From the NCBI GenBank assembly GCA_014378085.1, contig JACMOJ010000544.1, positions 1 through 33,980 on the forward strand: a stretch of 33,980 nt of DNA, given 5' to 3'. Numbering within the stretch: the first letter of the stretch is position 1; the number at the start of each line of letters is the position of its first letter. This stretch comes from Burkholderiales bacterium (GTDB lineage: Bacteria > Pseudomonadota > Gammaproteobacteria > Burkholderiales > Usitatibacteraceae). Shown in pieces: positions 7,840-15,313 of the stretch. The position numbers and the translations under genes were made by a program. The notes below the pieces were generated by a model. It was not told the DNA's origin. It was given only the letters and a program-made list of their open reading frames with translations, and made no database searches.

Positions 7840-9105
7840 ATGGCGTGGCGTTTGCCATCAAGGGTTTTTACGCTATTGGTTGCACTTTGGTTTGTGGCGT
7901 CCGCGACTGCGCAGTCGGTGCCCGCTGGATCTGGTCTACCCACCACATTGGGTGTCGCCGCAGGCTTTAGCAATGAGGTAGAAGCCGCACTCGTGCGCAG
8001 CATGGAAAGCCTCAAGGAAAACGGCATCAAGTCCGCCTTGAAGGAGCTAGACGCGGCACTCGCAAAAAATCCAAATTTCCGGCTGGGGCATCTGATGCGA
8101 GGGGACTTGCTGATGGCGAAATCGGGCGCACCGCTTTCGCTATCGGATTCACCAGCGGGGCGCAGCAACAGAACCCAACCAGACACCATCGCCAGCATCG
8201 CCAACCTTCGGCATGAGGCACAAGTGCGCCTCAATCGTTATTACGACGCGCCCGCCCCAGACGCCCTGCCCACCGCAGTCTTACAAATGGCGCCAGGCCA
8301 ACAGCATGCGTTGCTGATTGACACTTTGCGCTCGCGCATCTATGTGTTTCGCAATGACAACGGTAAACCGCAGCGAGTTGCCGATTTCTACACGAGTATC
8401 GGCAAACTCGGCGCCGAGAAAACACGCGAGGGTGATCAAAAGACGCCGCTGGGTGTGTATCGCGTGACCTCAACTGTTGCTAAAGAAAAGCTCACGGACT
8501 TTTATGGCCCCGGTGCGTTTCCCATTAATTTTCCGAACGACATGGACCGCCGGCTCGGCCGCACCGGTTCGGGCATTTGGATTCACGGCACGCCACCCGA
8601 TACTTACAGCCGCCCGCCGTGGGCGAGTGATGGCTGTGTGGTGCTGACCAATGAAGATTTTCAGCAGCTCGGCCAATACATTGAACCCGGTTTCACACCG
8701 GTTGTGATCTCGCCAACGGTGGAATGGCAATCGCCAGATGATTGGGTGGCCTTTCGCACCGCCTTTGACGGTTATCTTGCCCAGTGGAAGCGCGACTGGG
8801 AAAGTTTGAATATGGATGCCTACTTGGCCCATTATTCAAACGCCTTTGAGGCGGATGGAAAGGACCTGCGTGAGTGGGCGAGCAATAAGCGCCGCGTTAA
8901 TGCCGGCAAAACCTTTGTGAAGGTCGAGATACAAAACCTTGCGGTGTTTGAGTACGCGACCGGTACGAATCAAACACCACTCATGATGGTGACGTTCGAC
9001 CAAGAATATAAAAGCAGCAACAACGTTAGCAAAATGAAGAAGCGCCAATACTGGCAACGCGAAGACGGCCGTTGGAAAATTGTGTTTGAGGGCGCGGCGG
9101 CGTGA
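7840..9105 (+). CDS. L,D-transpeptidase (YkuD domain) with C-terminal NTF2-like domain
   Basis: With the start at ATG 7840 the protein has 421 residues. A signal peptide (RVFTLLVALWFVASATAQ) is followed by a helical TPR-like N-terminal region (45-95). The YkuD catalytic domain lies at about 155-285, with IHGTPP (His249) and WASDGCVVLTNED (Cys266). The usual S-H-G-C motif reads S-D-G-C here; Ser, Gly and Cys are kept, and I believe this variant is found in YafK/Cds6-type members. The last 110 residues are an NTF2-like domain resembling the end of the preceding TPR protein. These enzymes cross-link peptidoglycan stems or attach proteins to them in the periplasm. The gene begins 23 bp after the TPR stop. 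A GTG at 7819 in the same frame is an alternative start but spoils the signal peptide. Confidence 0.85.
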   Translation: MAWRLPSRVFTLLVALWFVASATAQSVPAGSGLPTTLGVAAGFSNEVEAALVRSMESLKENGIKSALKELDAALAKNPNFRLGHLMRGDLLMAKSGAPLSLSDSPAGRSNRTQPDTIASIANLRHEAQVRLNRYYDAPAPDALPTAVLQMAPGQQHALLIDTLRSRIYVFRNDNGKPQRVADFYTSIGKLGAEKTREGDQKTPLGVYRVTSTVAKEKLTDFYGPGAFPINFPNDMDRRLGRTGSGIWIHGTPPDTYSRPPWASDGCVVLTNEDFQQLGQYIEPGFTPVVISPTVEWQSPDDWVAFRTAFDGYLAQWKRDWESLNMDAYLAHYSNAFEADGKDLREWASNKRRVNAGKTFVKVEIQNLAVFEYATGTNQTPLMMVTFDQEYKSSNNVSKMKKRQYWQREDGRWKIVFEGAAA

Positions 9106-9149
9106 TTAAGGTCTCGGCGCTTGTTATTGTTTATTAAAAGAGGAAGGTT

Positions 9150-9872
9150 ATGAATAAATTCAGAATCAATCGCAGTGCACTAAACACCGTCGTGAAGTCT
9201 TTTGCCGCAGTGCTTGCCGTGTCGATAAGCGCGGCGCTGTCTGTCGCAAATGCCCAGACACCAACTCCTGCACAAAATGTCGCGCCCGCCGCGTCGGGCA
9301 AACCAGCGCCAGCTAAACCTGCGCCCAAAAAAGCGGCTGAAAAAGCCAAGACCAGTTTTTGTAAACCTGAAACTAAAGGAACCCCTGTGAAAGTCAAACT
9401 CACCACCTCAATGGGCGCAATAACCCTCGAACTCGATCAAGAAAAAGCACCAATCTCGGTCGAAAACTTTATCAAGTACGTTGAGAGCGGCCACTATGCC
9501 GGCACAATTTTCCATCGAATCATTGATGGCTTTATGGTGCAGGGCGGCGGCATGACCAAAGATATGCAACAAAAGCCAAACAACCCGCCGATTAAAAATG
9601 AATCCACCAACGGTTTGAAGAACGACCTCTACACGGTGGCAATGGCGCGCACCGGTGTGCGCGATTCGGCAACATCACAGTTTTTCATCAACGTGAAAAA
9701 CAACGACTTTCTGAACTACTCCGGCGAGACCCAGCAGGGGTTTGGTTATGCCGTGTTTGGCAAAGTCATTGACGGCACCGACGTCGTTGACAAAATGAAA
9801 GCGGTCAAAACCAGACAAGGGGACGTGCCCGTCGAGCCCATCGTTATCGAAAAGGCGGAATGCTTGAAGTAG
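9150..9872 (+). CDS. ppiA: Periplasmic cyclophilin-type peptidyl-prolyl cis-trans isomerase
   Basis: This 240-residue protein has a signal peptide ending ANA before QTPTP, then a Pro/Ala/Lys-rich spacer. A cyclophilin domain (about 77-240) follows, with [36 protein letters not shown] and [18 protein letters not shown]. It accelerates proline isomerisation during folding of exported proteins. AGGAAGG precedes the ATG at ideal spacing. In related genomes a cytoplasmic ppiB usually sits between ppiA and lpxH. No second isomerase is present here, so one copy may have been lost or moved, while an L,D-transpeptidase has joined the group. Confidence 0.92.
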   Translation: MNKFRINRSALNTVVKSFAAVLAVSISAALSVANAQTPTPAQNVAPAASGKPAPAKPAPKKAAEKAKTSFCKPETKGTPVKVKLTTSMGAITLELDQEKAPISVENFIKYVESGHYAGTIFHRIIDGFMVQGGGMTKDMQQKPNNPPIKNESTNGLKNDLYTVAMARTGVRDSATSQFFINVKNNDFLNYSGETQQGFGYAVFGKVIDGTDVVDKMKAVKTRQGDVPVEPIVIEKAECLK

Positions 9873-9917
9873 GCCAGTCGATCGGGAGAAATCTGGGTAG
9901 ACGCAATTCGCCAACCC

Positions 9918-10625
9918 ATGCTGCCCAGCCTATTCATTTCTGATCTACACTTGCACGAAACGCGGCCGGAGGCTTCGGCCGCGTTTTTTCACTTCCTACG
10001 TACTGAAGCATTGCAGGCCAAGGCACTCTATATTCTTGGCGACTTGTTCGAATATTGGGTTGGCGATGACCAACTGGAACATGACGCTCTCTCGCGATCG
10101 GTTTGTGAAGGCATCCGCAAACTTTCCGATCACGGCGTGGAAGTATTTTTTATGCACGGCAACCGAGATTTCTTAATCGGATCGCGTTTTGCCGAAGAGG
10201 CGAAACTGACTATCCTCCCCGACCCCACCAAAATTCGCGTCGGCGAAAAGTCTCTCTTACTGCTACACGGCGACACACTTTGTACCGACGATGTTGCCTA
10301 CCAGCAATTTCGCCGACAATCGCGTGACCCCGCATGGCAGGCCACCGTACTCGCCAAACCCTACGCCGAACGGGTCGCACTTGCGGCCGCCATTCGCGAA
10401 CGAAGTGACACCGAGAAGGCCGCCAAGCCAGCCGACATCATGGATGTTTCCACGCAAACGGTTGAAGCGGTGTTTCGTCAATATGGCTACATCGATATGA
10501 TTCACGGGCATACACACCGGCCGGCATCGCATACCTATAAAGTCGATGGACATGTTTGCCATAGACTCGTATTAGCTGACTGGCATAATGAAGCAACATT
10601 CATCACCGCCCCGCAAAAACTTTGA
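9918..10625 (+). CDS. lpxH: UDP-2,3-diacylglucosamine diphosphatase (lipid A biosynthesis)
   Basis: This 235-residue metallophosphoesterase hydrolyses UDP-2,3-diacylglucosamine to lipid X and UMP at the inner membrane. The full metal-site set is present: FISDLHL (Asp9, His11), LGDLFEYWVGDD, MHGNRDF, LLLHGDTLCTDD and HGHTHRP. The D-x-H motif lies only nine residues in, which fixes the start at ATG 9918 although its SD is weak. The gene begins 45 bp after ppiA. A perfect terminator-like hairpin with a T6 tract lies inside codons 14-24 (separate entry). The lpxH stop is followed after 13 bp by a methyltransferase gene. Confidence 0.95.
   Translation: MLPSLFISDLHLHETRPEASAAFFHFLRTEALQAKALYILGDLFEYWVGDDQLEHDALSRSVCEGIRKLSDHGVEVFFMHGNRDFLIGSRFAEEAKLTILPDPTKIRVGEKSLLLLHGDTLCTDDVAYQQFRRQSRDPAWQATVLAKPYAERVALAAAIRERSDTEKAAKPADIMDVSTQTVEAVFRQYGYIDMIHGHTHRPASHTYKVDGHVCHRLVLADWHNEATFITAPQKL
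9958..9989 (+). terminator. Intrinsic-terminator-like hairpin inside the lpxH 5' coding region
   Basis: ACGCGGCCG (9960-9968) pairs perfectly with CGGCCGCGT (9976-9984) around a 7-base loop. Two more A-T pairs (9958-9959 with 9985-9986) extend the stem to 11 bp, and the T-tract runs 9984-9989. It begins 40 bp into lpxH and 85 bp past the ppiA stop. It has the form of a strong Rho-independent terminator but is coding, so it should act only when lpxH is not being translated. Confidence 0.6.
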
Positions 10626-10638
10626 GCTCAAAGCCTAC

Positions 10639-11544
10639 ATGACGAATTTTGTATCCAGAGCGATCCGCCAAAAAAGTGTCGACTACCGCTTGCATGTTCA
10701 CCGCGTGAATTCGCGAGAGAGCTACCAAGCACATTTAGATTCAATGGCGGAAACCCATCGGAATAGATGGGATAACGAATTGACTCTGGGCGCGTCGCAA
10801 CTTCCATTTACCACGCGAGGCTTCTGCCAACCGTGCCAGTGCGAAGTTGATTTCGAAACCGATTTTGAGTACAGCTACGACAGAATCGATGACAAATTGG
10901 CTCCAAATTGGCGGGAAAGAGTCATCTGCCCTTTTTGCCACTTAAATAATCGGACGAGAGCCTCGGTCCAAATACTCGAAGAAATATTGGAGGCTAAGCG
11001 GAATAGTAGTATTTACATTGCCGAACAGGTAACACCGCTATACGCCCTTCTCAAGGCGCGGTTCCCTCAACTTGTCGGTAGTGAATATCTCGGCAGCAAA
11101 GTGAGTTTCGGTTCGACAGACGAACGCGGCGTCCGCAATGAGAGCATCACAAAGCTCACTTTCGACGACGATAGTTTTGATGTTGTTCTAAATTTCGATG
11201 TTTTGGAGCACATTCCGAATCCGAAAATCGGTTTAGGCGAAATTTTCCGAGTTCTAAAACCCGGAGGACGTCTATTGTTGTCTGTCCCGTTTATGCCACA
11301 TCTCGAACATACGCAGGTGCGGGCGACAATTAGTCCGGACGGAGACACAACGCACCATCTGCCCCCGCAGTATCACGGCGATCCTGTTTCCGAAGATGGG
11401 TGCCTTTGCTTCCAAGACTTTGGTTGGGACCTATTGGTTGAACTCAAGAGGCTCGGGTTTTCCCGAGTTGAAGTGCTCCTCTATTGGTCCGACGTCTTGG
11501 GCTATTTCGGTGTTGAACAAAACGTGATTTTTGCTCAGAAGTAG
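10639..11544 (+). CDS. Class I SAM-dependent methyltransferase with N-terminal Cys pairs
   Basis: I start this at ATG 10639 (301 residues), 13 bp after the lpxH stop. An in-frame ATG at 10588 would extend it into lpxH and adds nothing recognisable. Two CxxC pairs (Cys63/Cys66 and Cys97/Cys100) suggest a small zinc ribbon. The Methyltransf_11-type core follows, with KLTFDDDSFDVVLNFDVLEH and EIFRVLKPGGRLLLSVPF. The glycine-rich motif I is poorly conserved, which is often seen in methyltransferases of polysaccharide clusters. The acceptor is unknown; its place at the start of a glycan region suggests a sugar or lipid-linked substrate. Confidence 0.75.
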   Translation: MTNFVSRAIRQKSVDYRLHVHRVNSRESYQAHLDSMAETHRNRWDNELTLGASQLPFTTRGFCQPCQCEVDFETDFEYSYDRIDDKLAPNWRERVICPFCHLNNRTRASVQILEEILEAKRNSSIYIAEQVTPLYALLKARFPQLVGSEYLGSKVSFGSTDERGVRNESITKLTFDDDSFDVVLNFDVLEHIPNPKIGLGEIFRVLKPGGRLLLSVPFMPHLEHTQVRATISPDGDTTHHLPPQYHGDPVSEDGCLCFQDFGWDLLVELKRLGFSRVEVLLYWSDVLGYFGVEQNVIFAQK

Positions 11545-11572
11545 CAATTTGCACTGCCCCAAATTCCCATTG

Positions 11573-11610
11573 ACGGACAATACCTCTGTCCGTTCGCGTC
11601 TCAGTATAAT
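11573..11610 (+). promoter_or_regulatory. Candidate promoter: perfect -10 TATAAT preceded by an inverted repeat
   Basis: TATAAT lies at 11605-11610, 54 bp before the lipoprotein start. Upstream, ACGGACA (11573-11579) and TGTCCGT (11587-11593) form a perfect 7-bp inverted repeat with a 7-base gap, covering where a -35 box would sit. No good -35 lies at 16-18 bp; a TTGACG at 11570 is 29 bp away, too far. A regulator-dependent promoter or a repressor site is plausible. No T-tract follows the repeat, so it is not an obvious terminator for the methyltransferase. Confidence 0.4.
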
Positions 11611-11663
11611 AACGACGTGCAGAGCATTGCAACGCAATATTAACGACGATACAGACGAGCCCT

Positions 11664-12407
11664 ATGAACCTTCCAAAACTTGCCCTCCCGATTTTGCTTC
11701 TCTCGCTGGTTGCAGGCTGCGAGCGCAAGCCGCAAGCGGACCAAGTAGAGCAAAAGTCGCAGGTGAAACAGTCGGCAGCGCCAATCGCGCCCGCCCCGCA
11801 AATCACTTTTACGCAGTGGGGGCCAAATTCCACACCCGTTGGCGAAGTTTTTAACAAGCAGCCCAACGGACAGTCGGCGATTTGGTTCGGTATTACAGCC
11901 TCTACAGCGCTCACTGGGATGGAAGGTTGGTTCGGTGACAAAAGGCTGGACGAGGCTTCTGTGAATCAAACTGGAGGAGCGCTGATAGTCCCATCTGACT
12001 TGCTTTCCAAGCCGGGCAGATTTCCAGTTTATTTAGTCCATACGGCATCGAAGAAGCGCTACGACCTCGGCTCATTTGACGTTCTTCCGTCTGAAAAAGA
12101 TGTACCTTCGCTAACAATTTCCAAGTGGGGTCCGGACTCCACGGTGAAGGGGCAAGTGTTTAACAAGCAATCTAACGGCGCGTCGGCCATTTGGTGGCAA
12201 GCGGAGGGTTGGGTAAACCCAAAAGCGATGGAAGTGTGGTTTGACAAACAAAAACTGCAAGATGCTGCCCTAGTTTCGTACAAGGGCGGGAGCGTGCTAG
12301 TCCCTCAATCAGCAATTACCAGCGTCGGCAAGTTCCCAGTTTACTTAGTACACAAGTCGTCCGGCACCAAGTACGAAATCGGTACCTTTGAAGTCACCGC
12401 GAAGTAG
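11664..12407 (+). CDS. Lipoprotein with two tandem copies of an uncharacterised ~95-residue domain
   Basis: This 247-residue protein begins with a lipoprotein signal, lipobox LVAG-Cys19. Two similar domains follow (about 47-143 and 150-244). Each starts W-G-P-(N/D)-S-T, continues G-x-V-F-N-K-Q-(P/S)-N-G-x-S-A-I-W, and ends with K-x-G-(R/K)-F-P-V-Y-L-V-H and a YxxGxF strand. The DNA of the two copies is also similar, so the duplication looks real. The beta-rich look suggests an Ig/TIG-like sandwich, but I do not recognise the family. It is probably attached to the outer membrane. It is monocistronic as far as can be seen. Confidence 0.75.
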   Translation: MNLPKLALPILLLSLVAGCERKPQADQVEQKSQVKQSAAPIAPAPQITFTQWGPNSTPVGEVFNKQPNGQSAIWFGITASTALTGMEGWFGDKRLDEASVNQTGGALIVPSDLLSKPGRFPVYLVHTASKKRYDLGSFDVLPSEKDVPSLTISKWGPDSTVKGQVFNKQSNGASAIWWQAEGWVNPKAMEVWFDKQKLQDAALVSYKGGSVLVPQSAITSVGKFPVYLVHKSSGTKYEIGTFEVTAK

Positions 12408-12914
12408 AAATAATTCACAGCCGCGCTTTGCAGCTGTTCAGCGCACGGACTACGAGCGCGGCAAATTTATCGAGTTGTCGTATGCGCGTGTGTCTGCTTA
12501 GCGACTGGCTTGAAGGAATCATCAACATCGTGCCACGAAACACCGGCCATGCCCGTACGGAAACACGTGGTAGTTGGGGACGAGAGGTCGGCTCGCAACC
12601 TTGGCACTACAAGAAACATCTAACAAGCATCAGCCTTGACGCGACCCGGTCGCGCGCCCCACAAATCAGTTTAAATTCACTGCTTCGCGCGTCGGTGAAT
12701 CTGCTAGGGCAACAGGTTTTTAACGCGGCTTTCTGGGTGGCGGCACCGGCTTCGATACTGTTTTCTGGTCGCGTGGCATGTTTGAATCACTAGTGGGTCT
12801 GGCTCCTCCAATCCGGCGGAAGCAACGATGCGATCTGTCTGTGTCGCCGTTTCCACCCCTTGTGCGCATGCGAGTAATTCCGTACATTCACATCACCACA
12901 AAGTGAGAACTGCC
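12408..12914 (+). other. 507-bp gap without a recognisable gene, two inverted repeats
   Basis: An open frame at 12428-12793 (121 codons) has no recognisable domain, no clear SD and an atypical composition; I do not call it a gene. Two inverted repeats are visible. CGCGACC-C-GGTCGCG (12640-12654) lies just after a TTGACG. ATTCAC (12675-12680) pairs with GTGAAT (12695-12700). It may hold the promoter or leader of the downstream two-gene unit, or the decayed remains of a gene. Confidence 0.35.
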
Positions 12915-13265
12915 ATGTCAACACCACAATTCATATTCGTCATTCTGACGGTTATCTGTCTGTCTGTGGGGCAAGTGTTATTCAAAGTAGCGTCAAGTAG
13001 TGTTGAGCTATCTTTAAATGGCTTCTTAAGTAGCCTGTTCAACACAAAACTGTTCATAGCTTTGGTCGTTTACATGGTGGCAACAATGATGTGGCTCCTC
13101 GTGCTAAAAGAGACCCCATTGCGAGTGGCGTACCCATTCGCAGCGTTAGCCTTCTTCGTTGTACCAATTTTGGCTCACTTTTTGTTGGGCGAGACTCTTG
13201 GCTGGAACACATTCGCTGGAGGCGCTTTGATAGCTCTTGGTGTTTGGGTGTCGACCTATAAATAG
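12915..13265 (+). CDS. Small EamA/SMR-type membrane protein (ArnE-like flippase subunit candidate)
   Basis: This 116-residue protein is predicted to have four membrane helices: residues 5-25, a stretch near 47-70 (LFIALVVYMVATMMWLLVL), one near 76-96, and a C-terminal helix. VLKETPLRVAYPFAAL and LLGETLGWNTFAGGALIALGVW are typical of EamA half-size transporters such as ArnE/ArnF, which move undecaprenyl-phosphate sugars across the inner membrane. The start at ATG 12915 places a clean first helix; an upstream in-frame start at 12828 adds a His-rich leader and is not preferred. A methyltransferase follows after 8 bp. The nearby polyprenyl-phosphate GT2 and GT-C genes support a lipid-linked sugar flippase role, which remains an inference. 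Confidence 0.72.
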   Translation: MSTPQFIFVILTVICLSVGQVLFKVASSSVELSLNGFLSSLFNTKLFIALVVYMVATMMWLLVLKETPLRVAYPFAALAFFVVPILAHFLLGETLGWNTFAGGALIALGVWVSTYK

Positions 13266-13273
13266 GAATCAGA

Positions 13274-14137
13274 ATGGCAAACGAAGTGTGCCCAGTTTGT
13301 GAAAATCGCTTGCATCCAGGCTACCAGTCTTGGCATTCTTTATGTAGGCATTGTGGCTACGAAAAGTCGGATTTACAGCCGGCCATAAATTTGGACGTAC
13401 CTCACAAATTGATTGATGAGTCCTCCCGTGAAACTGGGTTGCGTGAGTTGCGTATTGAAAATTTTCGCGCTCTGTTGGAAATACTAAAACCGATTAAGCC
13501 CGGTGGTGGGCGCTTGCTGGATGTTGGGTGTGCCCACGGTTGGTTTCTTGATATCGCTAAACAAGACTTTGAAGTGCTCGGGGTTGAACCCGACAAATCG
13601 GTCTTCGAGGTCACTTCTAAGCGGGGCTTACCAGTGCGGTTCGGATATTTTCCCGAGGCACTGGAAGCGTCGGAAAAATTTGACGTCATTGTATTTAATG
13701 ATGTTATCGAGCACATACAAGACGTGGAAAATATTCTTTCCGAATGCAACGCTCGTCTGAATGACAACGGTCTTCTTCTTCTTAACATACCAAATAGTCG
13801 TGGCACGTTTTACAGACTTTCTAAATTATTTAGCCTGTTAGGCGCGCATAGTTTTTTCGAACGACTTTGGCAGAAGAGTTTCCCCTCTCCGCACTTGCAC
13901 TATTTCAATAGCTTAAACATCAACCAGTTACTGGAGAGGAGCCAGTTTAAAGTTGAACGGTGCGGTTATCTCCCTTCTTTAAAATTTAAAGGCCTTTACA
14001 GCCGGATCTCGTACACCAATGGCGACCGATTTATTGTGAATTCATTGGTCTATTTAATTTTGACAATATTTTTGCTGCCCATCATTCATGTTCTTCCGAA
14101 GGACATAGTTTTTGTAATAGGAAAAAAAATGAATTGA
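13274..14137 (+). CDS. Class I SAM-dependent methyltransferase with zinc ribbon and C-terminal hydrophobic segment
   Basis: This 287-residue protein has an N-terminal zinc ribbon (Cys6, Cys9, Cys24, Cys27). The methyltransferase core follows: GGGRLLDVGCAHGWFLDIA (SAM motif I, near residue 77), VLGVEPDKS, FDVIVFNDVIEHIQD and LNDNGLLLLNIPN. Near the C-terminus LVYLILTIFLLPIIHVLP may anchor it to the membrane. This Methyltransf_23-type architecture is common in O-antigen and capsule clusters. Codon use is more AT-rich than in the flanking housekeeping genes, hinting at separate ancestry. It is probably co-transcribed with the small transporter 8 bp upstream. A 179-bp gap with no gene separates it from the convergent GT2. 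Confidence 0.8.
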   Translation: MANEVCPVCENRLHPGYQSWHSLCRHCGYEKSDLQPAINLDVPHKLIDESSRETGLRELRIENFRALLEILKPIKPGGGRLLDVGCAHGWFLDIAKQDFEVLGVEPDKSVFEVTSKRGLPVRFGYFPEALEASEKFDVIVFNDVIEHIQDVENILSECNARLNDNGLLLLNIPNSRGTFYRLSKLFSLLGAHSFFERLWQKSFPSPHLHYFNSLNINQLLERSQFKVERCGYLPSLKFKGLYSRISYTNGDRFIVNSLVYLILTIFLLPIIHVLPKDIVFVIGKKMN

Positions 14138-14316
14138 CGGTATCACCGATGATTTACCCTTTACGGCAGTACTAACAACTATTCGAAAAGAGCGTTGGCG
14201 AAAGGTGCGAAACAGATCTACATATTGAGTGAGAACGGCATCCGGTCACCCAGGAACCGGCCTAAATGTCAGGTCCGTCACGTCCTCCTAAGCTCGTAGC
14301 GTCAGCGTGTAGCGCG

Positions 14317-15312
14317 TTAACCAAGCGTTGATCGTGTGGCAAGCTGACGGGGTCGTTTTGGAACTGCCGATACGTCATAGCTTAGGAAGGCAAGCACTAA
14401 TTGGAGTCCCATTAAAACGGGTAACGCAGCAAGCATGACAGTACCTGCAGGCGTCGGCGTTCCCTTCAGGGAAGACTCAATCCAATTGATCACGCCGTAA
14501 GACACACCAAACACCAGCATGATCAAGCCAATGGGCAGCTCAAGCGACGCCACCGAAACGTTACGTAAATAATACGAATAAAAAATACGTTTGAAGAAAT
14601 TTCGGATGTGCTTGATTAGGAATTCACGAAAGATATTCTTTATCTTCAGATTGCTCACTTCCTCACCGTACTTTGCCGCCATGGCAATGTCCACCACAAC
14701 GGCACCAACCGTGTTGAGCCGAAACAGCATGTCAGTTTCAAAAAAGTAACGCTTACTGATCTTATCTAATGGTAACAACTTAACTACGCTGGCATGAATC
14801 GCTGTATATCCGTTTGTTGGGTCGAACAGATCGTAATAGCCTGTTGACAACTTTGCCATAAATGAAAGAGCAGCGTTGCCAAACAATCTAACGGCCGGCA
14901 TTTCACGGACACGCTCTAAGTCGAAAAAGCGATTCCCTTTTGTGTAGTCTGCCTCTCCGCGCAATATGGGTTCAACAAACGCACCAATGAATTCTGGTGC
15001 CATTTGGCCATCGCCATCAATTTTGACGATCACTCTGGCACCCGCCTCAAGCGCAGCGATATAGCCCGTCATCACTGCGCCACCAACCCCTTGGTTGGAC
15101 TCATGTCGAATGACGACAACTCTCGAATCTGTAACTTTTGTCTGGACGAGATCGCCACTTCTGTCGGGACACGCATCGTCGACGACGAAGATCATGGAAA
15201 CAAACGCTGGGATGTCGGCAATCACGGATTCGATATGCCGCGTGACTTTATAGCTGGGAATAACCACGGCAATGTTGTCTTGGTCTCGCTTCGCACTCAG
15301 TTCAGCGCTCAT
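14317..15312 (-). CDS. Family 2 glycosyltransferase, polyprenyl-phosphate sugar synthase type, two C-terminal TM helices
   Basis: This 331-residue protein has a GT2 domain: AVVIPSYKVTRHIESVI, FVVDDACPDRSGD, HESNQGVGGAVMTGY and KIDGDGQM with the DxD-type metal site near residue 100. DPTNGYTAIH and RYFFETDMLFRL are typical of dolichol-phosphate-mannose-synthase/GtrB-like enzymes. Two membrane helices follow (about 250-272 and 286-309). Such enzymes move a sugar from a nucleotide donor to undecaprenyl phosphate. Its ATG lies one base after the stop of the GT-C gene, with AGGA inside that gene's end, so translation is coupled. Together they look like a donor-synthesis plus transfer pair. Confidence 0.87.
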   Translation of the reverse strand: MSAELSAKRDQDNIAVVIPSYKVTRHIESVIADIPAFVSMIFVVDDACPDRSGDLVQTKVTDSRVVVIRHESNQGVGGAVMTGYIAALEAGARVIVKIDGDGQMAPEFIGAFVEPILRGEADYTKGNRFFDLERVREMPAVRLFGNAALSFMAKLSTGYYDLFDPTNGYTAIHASVVKLLPLDKISKRYFFETDMLFRLNTVGAVVVDIAMAAKYGEEVSNLKIKNIFREFLIKHIRNFFKRIFYSYYLRNVSVASLELPIGLIMLVFGVSYGVINWIESSLKGTPTPAGTVMLAALPVLMGLQLVLAFLSYDVSAVPKRPRQLATRSTLG

Positions 15313-15313
15313 C

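Noticed and set aside
10588..10638. Upstream ATG for the methyltransferase overlapping lpxH
   Set aside because: It adds 17 residues encoded inside lpxH with no conserved content; ATG 10639 lies just past the lpxH stop.
11570..11610. TTGACG/TATAAT as a standard promoter pair
   Set aside because: The spacing is 29 bp, far outside the range for sigma-70; only the TATAAT and the inverted repeat are kept as evidence.
12428..12793. 121-codon open frame in the gap before the flippase-like gene
   Set aside because: No recognisable domain, no SD and odd composition; reported only as part of a gene-poor gap.
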